Assembly: GCA_025765615.1 (NCBI GenBank) | Contig: JAIVFJ010000096.1 | Location: 1 to 64,000 of the forward strand | Length of the DNA stretch: 64,000 nt | Source: Zopfochytrium polystomum | Taxonomy: Eukaryota; Chytridiomycota; Chytridiomycetes; Chytridiales; Chytridiaceae | Reading direction: 5' to 3' | In this document: piece after piece, positions 21,524 through 35,750 of the stretch | How the letters are laid out: each line of letters starts with the position of its first letter | How positions within the stretch are numbered: the first letter of the stretch is position 1 | Translations under genes and position numbers: made by a program | The notes under the pieces: model-generated | Seen by the model: the letters and a program-made list of their open reading frames with translations, nothing else | Databases searched by the model: none | Told to the model about the DNA's origin: nothing

Positions 21524-22648
21524 AAAAACCCCTGTTTCCCTCTTCTCTCTCTTTATTCTGCGGTTGTGTTGCGCCCTCGGGAGTGCCCTTCCGTTTCCCC
21601 TCGCATCGGCCTGCGGCCCTGCGAGTAATCGGTGCTCTGGCACCGATCCTTCATAGGATTGTCCCTCTGAATGTTCATTCTTTGTGTTTGAGACCCCTGT
21701 TAGACAGATCAGTAGGGATACTTCGTGGACTAGGCAAGTAGTAGGGTTGAAACACCCCCTAGACAATAGCCCAATAAAGTTAGTTTTAGCCTATTATTTG
21801 CTTTCCCTCACTCTAGGGCCCAGATCCCAGGGTCAAAGGAGTGAGTATAGTCTCACAGACCCTTAACAGGAGCCCCAAAGGGACCATGCACTCACCTGTG
21901 TGTACCACCTCTCAATCACTGAGACCTCGGTGTAGTCTCACATTGTCCAATCATTGCGTCAGGGCGTCCAAAACAGGCACTGTTGTGAAGCATACCTTTG
22001 TTGCACTCGACTTGCTTCCAGACTTTGGCATTTAGAGGTCACAGTCCGTGTAATGGATATTGACAAGATTTTTTTCGTGTCATATTGTTTGGCCTTGTTC
22101 AGCCAAGGAAGCAATCATGCCTGATCCTGCAGACAGCGGCCGCGGCGTCAACGTCAGCAGCCGGCAGATCACGCGTACTGACCCGGACAGGCCAAAATTC
22201 AAAGGAACCCACCGGCACTGAGCGAACACTCTGTGTGTGGCAGCCGGCAGGCATCTTCCAGTGGATCACCTCACAAGTGCACTGCATCTGGATTACCACG
22301 GGTGTTTTGTCTCCTGCACAAACCCTTCACCGAATTTAAGTGAAAATTTTGTCCCCTCAGAAATGTGCGATGTGACGATGTCCAGAGGGCACTGGGAGTC
22401 GGAACATTCAAACGGCAAGCCCGATCTTTGGACGCCTTGCACTGCACATATAGATTGACAGTGCCATTGCGTCCAGCTGGTTTGGTATGTGCTGTTTCTC
22501 TAGTTGCGCAAGGAGAAACGGAAAACGTGACGGCGATTCCTCGAAGTGTTGGGGGAGTTTTTCTTTTTTTTTTTTTGTTTTTCTATTTCTTTCTTCTTTC
22601 GTGATTTCTTCTCCGTTGGAAGGTGGAGATTTTTCCTTCCACTCTGAC
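21524..22648. other. Spacer and upstream region of the KH/SAM gene
   Basis: No gene seen. It contains repeat pieces related to the foldback (21850-21945) and a T-rich tract (22561-22577) shortly before the chosen start codon. An in-frame ATG at 22487 would only add a Phe-rich leader encoded by that tract. Confidence 0.5.
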
Positions 22649-25600
22649 ATGTCCGATCAACCTGTTGCTGTTGATGAACAGTCGCCGTTGCTGGAGATCA
22701 ACGAGCTTTACCAGCAGGAGCAGGAGCAGCAGCAGCAGCAGGAACAGCAGCGGCAGCACCTTCACCTCCACCAGGTGCATTCGGCCAAGGAAGATCGAGA
22801 GCTAGACCAGCGACAGTGTCAGGACCAGCCGAAACGTCAGGAACAGCAGCATTTGGTTTGGCAGGGGCACCCGCTGCCGCCATCCCCTCCTCATCACAGT
22901 CACCACCAGCATCAGCATCGTATGCGCACATCGCCCTCCCCTGTCGCATTCATCTCCGCACATACTGCCAGCGTCAGCGACATCATCCAGCGTCCACCGC
23001 AGGCTCCCACCTCATCGCCAACTCCACAACACTCTCCTCCATCGGAAGCTGCACCACCTGCTCCGGTGTCATCTATTTACACCAATAGTGGAACCGACGT
23101 AGAGCCCCGCCGCGATACCGAAGTTGGAAACGACCATGGTCGGGAGATGCAGCCGCGACCTTACTATATCTCTAAACAGTTCGGTCTACTGCACGAGGAC
23201 CGTACCAACGTAATGCGATCTCTGGATGCCCCATTGGTTCCTGGCAATTTGGACTCTTCGCACGTCAATTATACCCCATCCCCGGCCGGTGATTCCAATC
23301 CGGCTGGAGATCGTCAGGATGCTCAGAAAGGAAGCTTCTTCTTCAATTCTGCTGCTGCACCAATATATCACGCCTCGCTGTCGCACAAAACAATGGGCCC
23401 TTCCGGTGCTGCAACTTATCGGTCTTGGGCCTCCGTTGCAGGATCTGTGCAAGGAACCGGTCTCTCGACTGCTATTGGGCCTAAAGACGACTTATTAGGT
23501 AACGAGGCCCATTCTTTCTGCGGCCCTGATCCCCAGATAGACGCAAATCACAACAGTGAGATAACGAAGCCTGAGATCGACGTCCGAGAGAGGGAGCAAG
23601 ACGACGACCGTCCTTCGTCCGAAAGCCCGAGTGACGTGGAAGGCACGGAGTCGGATCGTAGCAGCATGGCCCGCTTCCTGATGAACCGATCTAGTCCCGC
23701 TGGGGGAGCGGCTTCTCCAGGAATCTCTTTTCATCAGCCTTTTTTGCGATTGACAGGCACCCCCGAACCACCAGCGCAGACACAACCTCAACTTGTTCCG
23801 GAGAGCGTCTGGAACGATCCCGCGCATTTCCACTTTCCGATAAACACCGATTCCACAAGAAAGCCACCCACCTTGTTTTTTGCACCGCTCCAGACTTCCC
23901 TTCCACATTTCCAAATGAATCCTCCCTCTGTTATGTTGCTCTTCACCGTCCCGGTGGCTACAGTTGATGGTCTTGACTCCAACTATGCCGTCGTACAGTC
24001 CTCGTTGACGGAAACTGTTCAGCAGATCTGCGACGATGCTGCAGCAACGGCTGCCTGCCAAATCACTTTTTCTATTGCGGACGTGTCTATAACTCAGCAG
24101 CATAAAGGCAGTCACATCTTTAACTTCACAATCTCAATTCTTGGTAGCCCAGAGCAGGCAGCCGTTGCAAAGGGCATTATTCTACGGAGAAATCCCTCTC
24201 AAGTTAGCCTACATTTGCTTCGATTTGCGTTCCAACCTGACCTTTTCCTGCTTGTTCCAGACTATACTCACCGTAAAGGCGTTAAAAAAAGCTCTTCTCC
24301 GGACCAACGGCGAAATGAAGAGCTCAGTGAAAGCAAAGCTGGACGAAATAATGACACAAACAAAAACGCAAATCACTTGTGTGAGCCAGGGGCCAACCGA
24401 AACGAATACGAGTGGCATTCAATCGGAGATCGAGCGGATGGATCTCGAGATTATGGGCACGTGGCACGCCGCGGAGCGAGCGCGTCTTCGCTGCTTAACT
24501 TTACTGGATCATCTGGTTCGACACAAATGTTCCCATGAATTCTCTGACTCGATTGGGACAGGCTGGCCACCACTGGGAGCATTTGGAAATAGAAAGCGAA
24601 CTACATCCCGTCATTAGTGGTCGAAAGCGTGCCTTCGTGAAGTCGGTCATGCAGGAACACTCAGTCAATATTTACTTTCCGTCGCCCTTAGCTGGAATAT
24701 TTGCACCGTCGACGCAGAACCAGAGCACTGGGATTCTTATATCAGGACATCAATCCAGTGTGGAAGCGACGCGGGAGCTTCTCCGCAATGCAGCTAATAT
24801 CAAGGTGATTAATTTTTTCACCAAGTTCACATTTAAATATCTTTTTACACAGAGGCAGAGTCTGCTGCGTAAAGCTGTTACGTGCCTTCCACAAAAGCTT
24901 GACTGGTCTCTAGTAAACGCTCGACAGAAGATCCAAAAAATAATGATAGACAACGCCGTGTTCATTTCATTTCCAACAATCGGCAGCGGGCAAGGTCTAT
25001 GCTTGTTTTCTGGAGAAGACCCAGTCTACATTGAGAGAGCTATACGGGCTTTCATGCTGCTGGTAATAGTGATAGTCAAAACCGACTTTTCAAGAGTGAT
25101 CTGAACCAGAGTCTAGATGTGTGACACATATTTCTGCGAGTTCCAAGTTGGTTCACCTAGCTTATCACCTATTGCTTTCGGAAAGTCCCTCGAAGCGATA
25201 CGCGGCATTCCGCCAGATGTTTTCATTACCATATCTTCTCAGTCCGTTGAGCTTTTCGGAGTGCAATCCTCGGTGAAAAGTACATTCAGTTCTTTTTCAG
25301 GACTTCCCCTATTGCAGGTAAGGTCACAGTGCATCTGCCTACACTCACTGGTGATCACTTAGACCGTTGGTGTTCGAGAGTACAAGTTTCGCCTGGAACT
25401 GGCTTTGGAGCACAAAGAATTCCTCAACGGAAAGAAAAACGGGAAGATTAACAAAATCATCAAAGCCTCGGGGAGCCGTGTGATGTTTTTCGAGACTTTC
25501 AATGAATATAATATGCTTATCGATTTAGCCAACGCCACTGAGGTCGGAGCATTGGATGGCCTGAGTATGTTGGAGGTGACGATGTTGAAAGTTCGGCATC

Positions 25601-27791
25601 TTTTTTGTCCTGACACTACTACAGGATGAACTGCCTGGGGAAATTTCCTTTTTCATTCCGGAAATCTATCACAAACGAATAATTGGCGTGGGAGGGAAGA
25701 ACATTCAGCGTATCATGAAGAAATATGGCGTGTACGTCAAATTCTCGAACGCGGAAGAATTCTCCAGTCTCGGTGGATACTTCGAAAACACCGACAACGT
25801 CATCGCGCGAACCCCTGCGAAGAATTCAGCGAACTTGCTAGAGTTGAAAGACTCTATTCTTGAACTTATTAATATGAAGGATGACGCATTGTATGAGTTG
25901 CGAACTGAGGTGCCGTGGCAGCTGCAAGGAAAGACGATTGGATTTAGGGGTGCCCATCTCCGCGAGATAGAGCAACTGTACAACGTACAAATAATATTCC
26001 CAGAGAGGGAGGAAGGAACCGATCTAGTAATCGTCAAGGGTGACAGGACCCGTGCAGAGCAGGCAGCAAATAATCTACAGGTAAGAGGCCGGGAAACATT
26101 GCAAATGAGTGACTCGACATCCACCCGCCCTCTCGATAGCAACTTACTCCACTGATGTTCGACTTCCAAATCCCCGCAACAAATGCGGCTCATAATATTC
26201 TCACGTCCGTTGAGTTCCACGATCTTACTGCCCGTTTGTCCCAAGAGAACGAAATTGAAATGCAACTGTATTTTCCGCGGTTGCTTGACTTCGGCCAAGA
26301 CTTCAGCTTCACGTTGCTCGCCCCCAGACGACGCGCAGACCGGTTTGAAGTATTCAAGAAAGGGGTGGTTGAGTACCTTGTGGCCAAACAGGTTCCAATC
26401 TCCCAGTTGCTTTCTCAAATGAATTGCTCAAATGTAATGCGCAGGTTCCTCTGGAAGCGACCAGCTCCCTTCACAAGTCGGGTTCCTACGCCAACTTAGC
26501 CCCTCAGAAGTCGTATGACTCTTTCCAGCACTTCAACAGCAAACTTCTTTCTCCAACCCCTGGTCAGTGTACGTGCAAGCATTGTTGCTTCTCCGATCTT
26601 GATGAGTCTTTGGTTTATAGTTGCAGACCCTCAGATGCCGTCAAATCCGTCCAATTACAGCTTATTTAATCAAGGAAGTGGGCCGTTCATTCCCCCTCGT
26701 GTATGTCTTTGTAAAAATCTTGCTCGAACCCGTCGCCAAAAGCTGATTGAATTCACAGTCATCAAGAGTGTCAGGTCCTCAATCCGTTCCAAACCTTCGT
26801 GATCTATTCGATAACCCCAGATCCGTCCCTCCTGGAGAGAATATATCAAAGCGATCTCAGTCAGACCTTAGTATGGAACCCACGACAAGAATACTCGCTG
26901 CAACTTTAGCGGCAACTTCTCTGTCCGGCTCGAACACTTGGTACTCTCCGATTCCTGATGCTTCTCCAATGTTCGCACATACCACAATGGCTCCGCCAAG
27001 ATTTACCCATACCCCTGACGCGGAATACGCCAAATCGGATGTTGAGCAGAGGGTATCGCTGTATGAGTCAAGCGAAATGGGATTGAAAGTCCCAAATGAC
27101 AAGTTTTGCGGGCTGGCTTTATCTCGAAGTGTTCCGAACACTGCAATAGAAGACCAAACAAGTCGTAAATCGTCACCTCGCCCCACACGGCTGTCAAACC
27201 TCATGATAGAAAGCCCACTAGGTGAGAGTGCGTTCCCCTTTGTTTGTTCACTTTAATGAATGGACCGGCTGAGCTCTCTGTTGGTGGTTTGCAGGTTCAT
27301 CCGAGGCTGCAAGACCTACGTTTGGCGCTGAGGTGGCTGATCAAATCTTGTCGATGCCAAACGGATTTTCAGCGGTAGAGCTGCTCCTGGACTCGCTGGA
27401 CCTTGCTGGGTACAAGCAGCTCTTCGCTGACCAGCAAGTGGATGTCAATGTTCTCTTGACGATGAATGACTCTGACCTCCGCGAACTGGGCCTCAAGGCA
27501 TTTGGACCCCGGAAGAAGCTCGTGAATGCAATTCGTGACTGCATTTTCATTCGCCAAAGCGGTCAGGTCATAGTTGCAGCTGCCGCCGCTGCCATAAACG
27601 GCGGAGGCGCAGGGGTGGGAAACCCCACCGGTGCGAGGCCTTTCGGATCGGCGGGAAAGATCAACAGCTCTGTAAGCGTGGGTAGCGGCACCACAGGAGG
27701 TGTTGGTGCCTCCAACACAGCTTTCGCTGCGGCACCCCTGCAGCAAGATACCCTTCGTCAACCGCTCACGCCGGGTCAAGTTCGGGACTGA
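22649..27791 (+). CDS. Multi-KH RNA-binding protein with C-terminal SAM domain (Bicaudal-C-like)
   Basis: Twelve proposed exons: 22649-24202, 24261-24515, 24562-24804, 24853-25062, 25141-25317, 25363-25575, 25625-26080, 26140-26391, 26445-26562, 26621-26700, 26759-27221 and 27295-27791. They sum to 4,518 nt, a continuous frame of 1,505 residues. The first 400 residues are Gln/His/Pro/Ser-rich. KH-type modules run from about 428 to 1120. Two have clean GXXG loops, GVGG (905-908, IIGVGGKNIQRI) and GFRG (990-993). Others are degenerate, e.g. GRKR (623-626) and GKKNGKIN (834-841). A linker of about 220 residues leads to a SAM domain at about 1365-1425 (LLLDSLDLAGYKQLF, LRELGLKAFGPRKKLVNAI). KH repeats plus a terminal SAM is the layout of Bicaudal-C, which binds mRNA and polymerises through SAM to control translation. 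The role here is inferred. Three donors are GTT-type. Confidence 0.8.
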
Positions 27792-27873
27792 AATGTATAA
27801 AAAACGAAACGCGACCGTCTGGGAGAGGGACGCTCAGGAGAGAGTGAGCGCGCCAGCGCGTTTGTGCGTGTTG

Positions 27874-27874
<1 letters not shown>

Positions 27875-27902
<28 letters not shown>
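27875..27902. repeat. (TG)n microsatellite
   Basis: Perfect TG dinucleotide run in the 264-bp gap between the KH/SAM gene and the kinase gene; an A-rich stretch (27986-28030) follows. Confidence 0.9.
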
Positions 27903-27905
<3 letters not shown>

Positions 27906-28055
27906 TTTGTGAGCTGCGAATTCCGTTGCTTGGACATCGGAAAGGCTGGTTTGGTGAAATGGTTTCCTTTTTCAGATACCACCAGGAAAAGAAAAAAAAA
28001 AGAAAAAAGAGAAAAAAAAGAAAGAAAGGAAGGAAACTCTTAGTTGTTTTGGTGA

Positions 28056-30523
28056 ATGAAGGGTGGAGGAAAGTCCTATTCGAGGAGTGGCAAGGTCGCC
28101 GCCGACGGCGGCGGGCATAGTCACATTTCACACCCTGCCGATCGTAAAGCTATTACCCATCCAACCACTACCGCCAAACCGGAAAGCGACCGCGATGTAC
28201 ACAGTCACATAATCGTGTCAGACGCAAAACTATCGTCTCACTTGGTTCCGCCAAAAAGTGAGCTGATCTTGGGCTCCACAGGCATGGCTTCGACGACGGG
28301 GCACCGCGATCAGTTGCTCCCAAAGTTGATTCCCAATGCTACTGCGCATTGGTTAAATCAGGAACACGAACGCCAACACCTCCCACTCGACGGCGGGGAT
28401 ACGTTTCTGGAATATGTTTCTGCTGCCGAGAGTCTTCTTCCAACACAACGTTTTACCGGACGTGAAGCCGGTCAAGAACCTCTTGCACCCTTTTCTCTTG
28501 ACGGTGTACTTTCCGGCGCTTCTTCCAGTGCGAAGTCCCTGCTGGGAGGGATGCGAGGTGTCGTCGGAGGTACAGACGAAGATCCAACTGTCAGCGTCCG
28601 AATTCAGGAATTTGCGGCTCTGGAGGAGGAAGAGGACGCTGAGGTCGTGGCATTCAAGGACCAAACACTGCAGAGCAAAAGCTCGTTTCGCGACATCACT
28701 GAGGAGGATAGGCGTGAAATTTTCGCCGACTCGCCGCGAGTCGCCACAGACAGAATCATTTTCGAGGAGACGGACGAATCGCGGCAAAGGGTGAAGCAGA
28801 CGCAGAAGTCAGTTAGCTTAAACGATTTCGAGTTGCTCAAAATCATTGGAAAAGGGGCTTTTGGAAAGGTGTTCCTGGCGAGGAAGAAAAACAACAACAG
28901 ACTCTACGCGATGAAAGTCCTTCGCAAGGCCACTTTGACGGTTCACACAAAGAGTATCGAGCATACCAAGTGCGCAGTGCGCCAATTACTTTCCTGCATC
29001 TTAGTCTCTAACTGGGATATTCAGGAACGAACGGTCAATACTTGAGCGCATACAGCACCCTTTCATTGCGAAACTTTGGTACGCCTTTCAGTCACCCGCA
29101 AGGCTGTTTTTGATATTAGAATATGCCCCTGGAGGCGAGCTCTTCAGCCACTTGGCTGCAGAGCGGATGTTCTCGGAGGATGTTGCTGCGTTCTATATTG
29201 GAGAGCTGTTGCTGGCTTTGGAACATCTGCATTCTTTGGGAATCATATATCGGTGGGTAGTCGGAATGAAATATTGCCTTTCACTGATTTGTAGTGCCAT
29301 GCAGAGATTTGAAGCCAGAAAATGTCTTGTTGGACGCGCAAGGGCATGTCATTCTTACTGATTTTGGTCTTTCGAAGTGGGCGGTAAAAACGGAAACAAT
29401 GTGCGGCACTATCGAGTTTACAGCCCCAGAAGTGCTGGATCCAAAGGTCAGATACGGCTACGGTGTTGACCACTGGAGCCTTGGCGTCATGCTGTATGAC
29501 ATGCTGACTGGGAATCCCCCGGTAAGCTACACTACGGTCGTCCTCTGCCTAATACCTCTTAAGTTCACTGGACAAAATAGGAAGAAAATAATGGACGCGA
29601 TCCTGACAAAGAAGCCAAATTTCCCTTTTTATCTAACGTCTTTCGCGAAAGACCTCCTGACGAGGCTGCTGCGCAAGGACCCCGAAAAGCGAATTGGATC
29701 GGGCCCGACGCGTGGTGCCGAAATCCAGGCCCATTCTTTTTTTCGTAAAATCAACTGGAATAATTTGGCGAAACGCAGAACAACACCACCCATCAAACCC
29801 TCCATTGTCGATCCCCTAGATACATCAAATTTCGACGAATGCTTCACCAGCATGCCTGTCTTACTGGACTCGCCTCCTCAAGGCAACCGATTCCTTCCGC
29901 TGGATCCCGACGGAGAAATGCCGAGTACTGGGAGCATGAGCAAGAAGAAAAAAAAGAAAAAAGCACAACCTAACCATGTGGTGCAGCCGACTACTGCCAA
30001 GGACGCGGGTCCCTCAGTTGCGTCAACCCCCACGTCTCTAACGTCTCCGGCGTTGGGTGCATTGACATTCACGAAGAGCACAACTCTATCGCAGGCAGCT
30101 GCGACGTCTAGCGCTGCCAATGGCGCAGGCAGCTTGACGCCCAGCCTCCTCCGCAGGGGCATCGAGGCGCTGAATATGATCACTGGAGTCCCAGCATCAC
30201 CGTCAGACCGCGTGCCAACACCTGTTTCCGACTTCAGCGGATCCATTGCTTCGGCGTCTGCCACACCAAAGCTGGGAACCAAAACGCTAGAATGTTCTTC
30301 GGACAGCAATCATGTCCACCAATGGGATCAGCCATCTCCTCGGACTAAAGTGGACGGGTGCGGGAGTGTTGGAATTCCAATAAGCCCGAAGGCGGACAAG
30401 GATGTGTCACATTTTCAAGGATTTACCTATGTGGCATCTGACGACGAATTGCACGACTGGGGATCGCGGCGAAGGGCAGACAGCTTTGAAAGCAGCATTT
30501 TGGAGGAAGAGTCGTTGGACTAA
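28056..30523 (+). CDS. p70 S6 kinase-type AGC protein kinase
   Basis: Exons 28056-28969, 29025-29252, 29305-29521 and 29564-30523 (introns of 55, 52 and 42 nt) give 772 residues. The start ATG is preceded in frame by TGA (28053). The kinase domain spans about 258-515: glycine loop GKGAFGKV (265-272), Lys287 (AMKVL), alphaC Glu307, catalytic YRDLKPEN (Asp382), DFG (400-402), APE (421-423). The C-tail is diagnostic. The activation-loop Thr412 (TMCGTIEF) matches the PDK1 site. MPVLLDSPP (Ser556) is the turn motif. FQGFTYV (737-743, Thr741) is the hydrophobic motif phosphorylated by TORC1 in S6 kinases. About 180 residues separate the turn and hydrophobic motifs, against 18 in human p70S6K; the insert has a Lys run and Ser/Thr/Pro-rich sequence. 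The N-terminal 250 residues are unrecognised. It probably acts in TOR signalling to translation. Confidence 0.9.
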
Positions 30524-30901
30524 ACCTTCCTTTGAATGCTACTCATTAGTCGAAGTCCTTATTTTAGTCTAATAAGTAAATATGCAAGTTACATTGACGC
30601 TGTTACGGAAGTTGCATTCTTTTCCCAAGGGTCATCGTAGAGGGCAAGGTTTCTGAACTAGTCCAAACGCAGTACGTTTAACATCAATGATGGGGGACTC
30701 CCTATTCAACCGGGTCCAACAAAGTTTGAGTTATGGCGCAAGGGACTGGCTCCAGGAGAATCTAATTGCCAGGAGACTGGCAATGATGGGATCTGTTGAA
30801 ATTCGGGTCCCCAGCCCCAGACGGCGATGATGGTAGTGAAGTGAAGTGGTGGAACACAGTGGAAGGCGGGAAAACTGCTTACACCGATACTCTCTCTCTT
30901 T

Positions 30902-32621
<1,720 letters not shown>

Positions 32622-32779
32622 GATGGAGGCCAATGGTGGAGGCGGAATGCGGAGGGAGATGGCAGAGCAGCTGAAACCACGCAGAGAGGGGCAGCGCCCC
32701 TCTTCTCACGCTTCAACTGGACGCCCCAATCCGAGGGGTAGGGTCTCCCCCCAACTGCCGTTTCCCACTAAGTTTCGCT

Positions 32780-33442
32780 ACCATTGCAGCAGCCAACACA
32801 CTGGAACCACTTTTTGCTAACAATTTCCGCAAGGGCATTAAGATGATCATCAACCCCAAAGTTGATACTGAGACCAAGCTCAAGCAGATTTTCAGACCCA
32901 GATCCTCTGTTGTTGAGGCGTACTGCGCAGCACCAGACTATGTCCCGCCTGCGTGGTCCCTTGACGGAGCAAAGTATGTTCCAGTTTATGTCAGACCCAA
33001 TCTTTTGGATGTTGGCCGGGCTGCGCCCTGCCACAGCTTGAGGCTGCTATTTACTGCTGCGAATGGATTCCCCTGAGTCCCTGAGATCTCTGTGATTGGC
33101 AAGCATGCGTCACTGATGGAATGCTGGGTTTTGGAATCGGAGAAGGCCAAGTTTGTGGCGGCTTGTAAAAAGGCTGAGGTTGTGGTGGATGACAAGTGTG
33201 AACCCTGGAAACCCTTGCGCCTTCAATTGGGGGCCGAGGCTGAAGCTGCTGCTGTGCGTGCATACCTGAGCTGCATTGCTGGAATTCTGATCCATCCAAC
33301 ATTTTGCCCATCCGTGCTGCTGGCAAAGTCTATCTGTGAATTTGTGCCCCACTGGTTTGTGGCTGACCTGAAGGCTAAGCTTCACGACCTGTCATACTTT
33401 CCTGCCAAGGGGAAGGAGCTGGAGGCAAAGGCAGAACTTTAG
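32780..33442 (+). pseudogene. LINE E1 ORF1
   Basis: About 220 codons in one frame with a single TGA at 33074-33076. Ordered-looking sequence (YVPPAWSLDGAKYVPVYV; WFVADLKAKLHDLSYFP) but no zinc knuckle and no recognised fold. Position directly upstream of the endonuclease frame makes it the LINE ORF1. Its type is unassigned. Confidence 0.5.
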
Positions 33443-33505
33443 AGACACCCAAGCCCCAGGGGGCTGAAGACACAAGAGCTTCCAGTGGCGCTGACTTGAT
33501 GTTTG

Positions 33506-34490
33506 ATGATTGATGGACTTAGATTCAGATTTGTGAACTTGAACTGCTCGCTCTCAGGACATGTCAAGAACATCGACCAACCATTTTCAGATTTCCATTC
33601 AGATTATATTTTGTTGGCGGACACTGGGATCACTGTGGTGGAGAATAACCTGTTGAGGGGATTGGTGGCTGATTCACGGGGACTGGCGTTGGAGTTTGAG
33701 AAACGGCTTGGGCATAAGGGCAAGAAGGGGGTGTCCATTCATAAGGACAAGAGGATGGAGGAGGATCTGGTGGTTCAGACTTTGGAGAAGGACACAAAGG
33801 GGGAGTGGGTTATTGCCCAGATGTCACAGATTATCATGGCAGTGGTGTACTTTGCACCCTCGACGGAGCTGGAGGTGCTCCAGTCATTCTCAGCAACAGC
33901 AGACAGGATTGCTGGGGCTAACCCCCAGGCACCTTTTCTGATCATTGGCGATTTCAATACTTCACTGCAGGAGTACAGCTGTGCTCATTCGCAGCCCAGG
34001 ACAAGGGTGGACTGGTGGCGCAACTGGATTGATGGTTCAGGATGGAGCCGGGTAGAGCCGGTTCGGGGCCAGTGGACCACCTTCTCACCTAGAATTGCTG
34101 GCCCTGTAGGCAGGGGAGTCACGGACTTGCTCCTTGTGAATTGAGCTGGACTTGGAGCTGTGTATAACTTGGTTGTCCATGACGCACCTGAGGAACACTT
34201 GGCCTTCACAGACCACAGGATGCGGATGCTCACCTTTGAGCTTCGAACACACTTGACCATGAAACCACCCTTTGAGAGACTTAATGTGCGCAGGCTGATG
34301 CTGAGACAAGTCCAGTATGAGAAGAAACTTGCAGGGACCAGAAAAACCTTGAGACAAGAGATTCACTCAGCATGGAAGACTGTGAATGCTGCTGCTGTAG
34401 CCCAGGAGGAGTGGTCTTTTGTGCGCCAACGTGCCTGTGCAGACTGTGTATCTCAGCTTGTGGACACTGGCGTCCAAGTGGCTGGGAAGA
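33506..34490 (+). pseudogene. LINE E1 ORF2 N-terminal endonuclease
   Basis: An APE/EEP-like endonuclease: RFRFVNLNCSLSG at the start, FLIIGDFNTSLQEYS (GDFN motif) and LAFTDHRMRMLTFEL (terminal D-H pair). TGA at 34142 and later frame changes inactivate it. The sister copy at 55631-56700 aligns throughout. Confidence 0.75.
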
Positions 34491-35674
34491 TGATGAAATC
34501 CCACCCAGGACTGGAGGGACTTGGTGTGTGTGGGGATGAAGAGAGAGAGAGAGAGAGAGAGAGCAGTGATGATGGAAAAGGGAGAGGAGTGAGAGGATGG
34601 AGAGAGGAGAGAGGAGTGAGTGGGCAGAGATGGAAGAGAGAGCAAATGGAGGAAGAGAGATTGGCTTGTTTTGCACTGGATTCTGTTAAAGCAGCAAGGA
34701 GGGGGTTGGATTCCTTTTTTTGATCTCTGTGAGAGGTTGCTGCTTTTATACTCCTGCAGGTTGGAGCCATCAGAAAACAGAGGGAGCAGTGGCCTGCACA
34801 GAGCAGGCCACAGAAATGAGATAAAACAGGCTGAGCACCAATCCCCAGCCTGGGCTAAGTACCCATTCAGGGCTGAGTACCACCCAGTGCTGGGCATCAC
34901 TCAGGGCTGAATACCAGCCAGGGCTGAGTACCAGCCTGGGCTGAGCACCACCCAGGGCTGAGTACTAGACTGGGCTGTGCACCACCCAGGGCTAAGTACC
35001 AGCCTGGGCTGAGTACCACCTTGGGCTGAGCACTTTGTCTGGGCTGAGTACCACCAGGATCCAATTTACAGCTTGTTTGAGAAACAGTTGCTTGTAAATT
35101 GGTTTGGTTGTTTCCAAATCAGGAAGCTTGTTTGGGGAACGAGCCGCTTTTTTCCTTGTTTTTAGAAATCCAATGATTGGTGCAATCTCTGGTGAGCTCA
35201 GTTTTTATCTCACTTTTAGAAATGCAGTGATTGGTGCAATCCCTGATTCCTAAATGCCTGTTGCATTGCTCAGATTGCACAGCACAGCAGGAAAGCTGGA
35301 ATTCCAGATCAGAGAGCGGAATTCCAGATCAGGAAGCGGAATTCTGATGCAGAGAGCGGAATTACGGAGCATGGGGCAGTGGTACACTGCTTCTGCATGC
35401 TTGCTGTGCTGTGTTACATGTGCAGAGTGCGTAGTTTGAGCGTTTTTGTGCATGTTCTAATTGCATTGTTCCTACCGGTAGGATGAACAAAGCTAGAACA
35501 ACAGCCGCCTTTGCCTATCTCTTTTTATTGAGAACAGATTAGCCCTTCCGAGCGCCCCATTCAAGTATTGAATCTACTGAGCCCTTCAAACACCCCATCC
35601 AATGTGATTGGATGGAGTTCTCAAAGGGATCATCAGTAACGGGCGTAGTGTACCCCGTGGGTCGAATCTCAACA
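34491..35674 (-). repeat. 3' LTR of copia B1
   Basis: 1,184 bp. Holds two tandem arrays: about ten GGGCTGAGTACC-type units (34840-35056) and four GGAATTCC-type units (35299-35375). The partner LTR is 36 bp longer, with six units of the second array. Confidence 0.9.
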
Positions 35675-35750
35675 CACCCCCGCAATAGAAAGAGAGGGGG
35701 CAACTGTTTCTCCTGGAGTACATGGCTGTCCAACAATGCCAGCCAAGCAG

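Larger units (their letters stand above)
32622..34490 (+). mobile_element. LINE E1, 5' part (split by copia B1)
   Basis: Contains ORF1 (about 32780-33442) and the start of ORF2 with an endonuclease (33506 onward). It is interrupted at 34490 by copia B1, with TSD GAAGA at 34486-34490 and 48980-48984. The reading continues at 48985. The homologous uninterrupted site is in LINE E2 at about 56581-56600 (GTGGCTGGGAAAGTTCGC). The 5' boundary is approximate. Confidence 0.8.
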
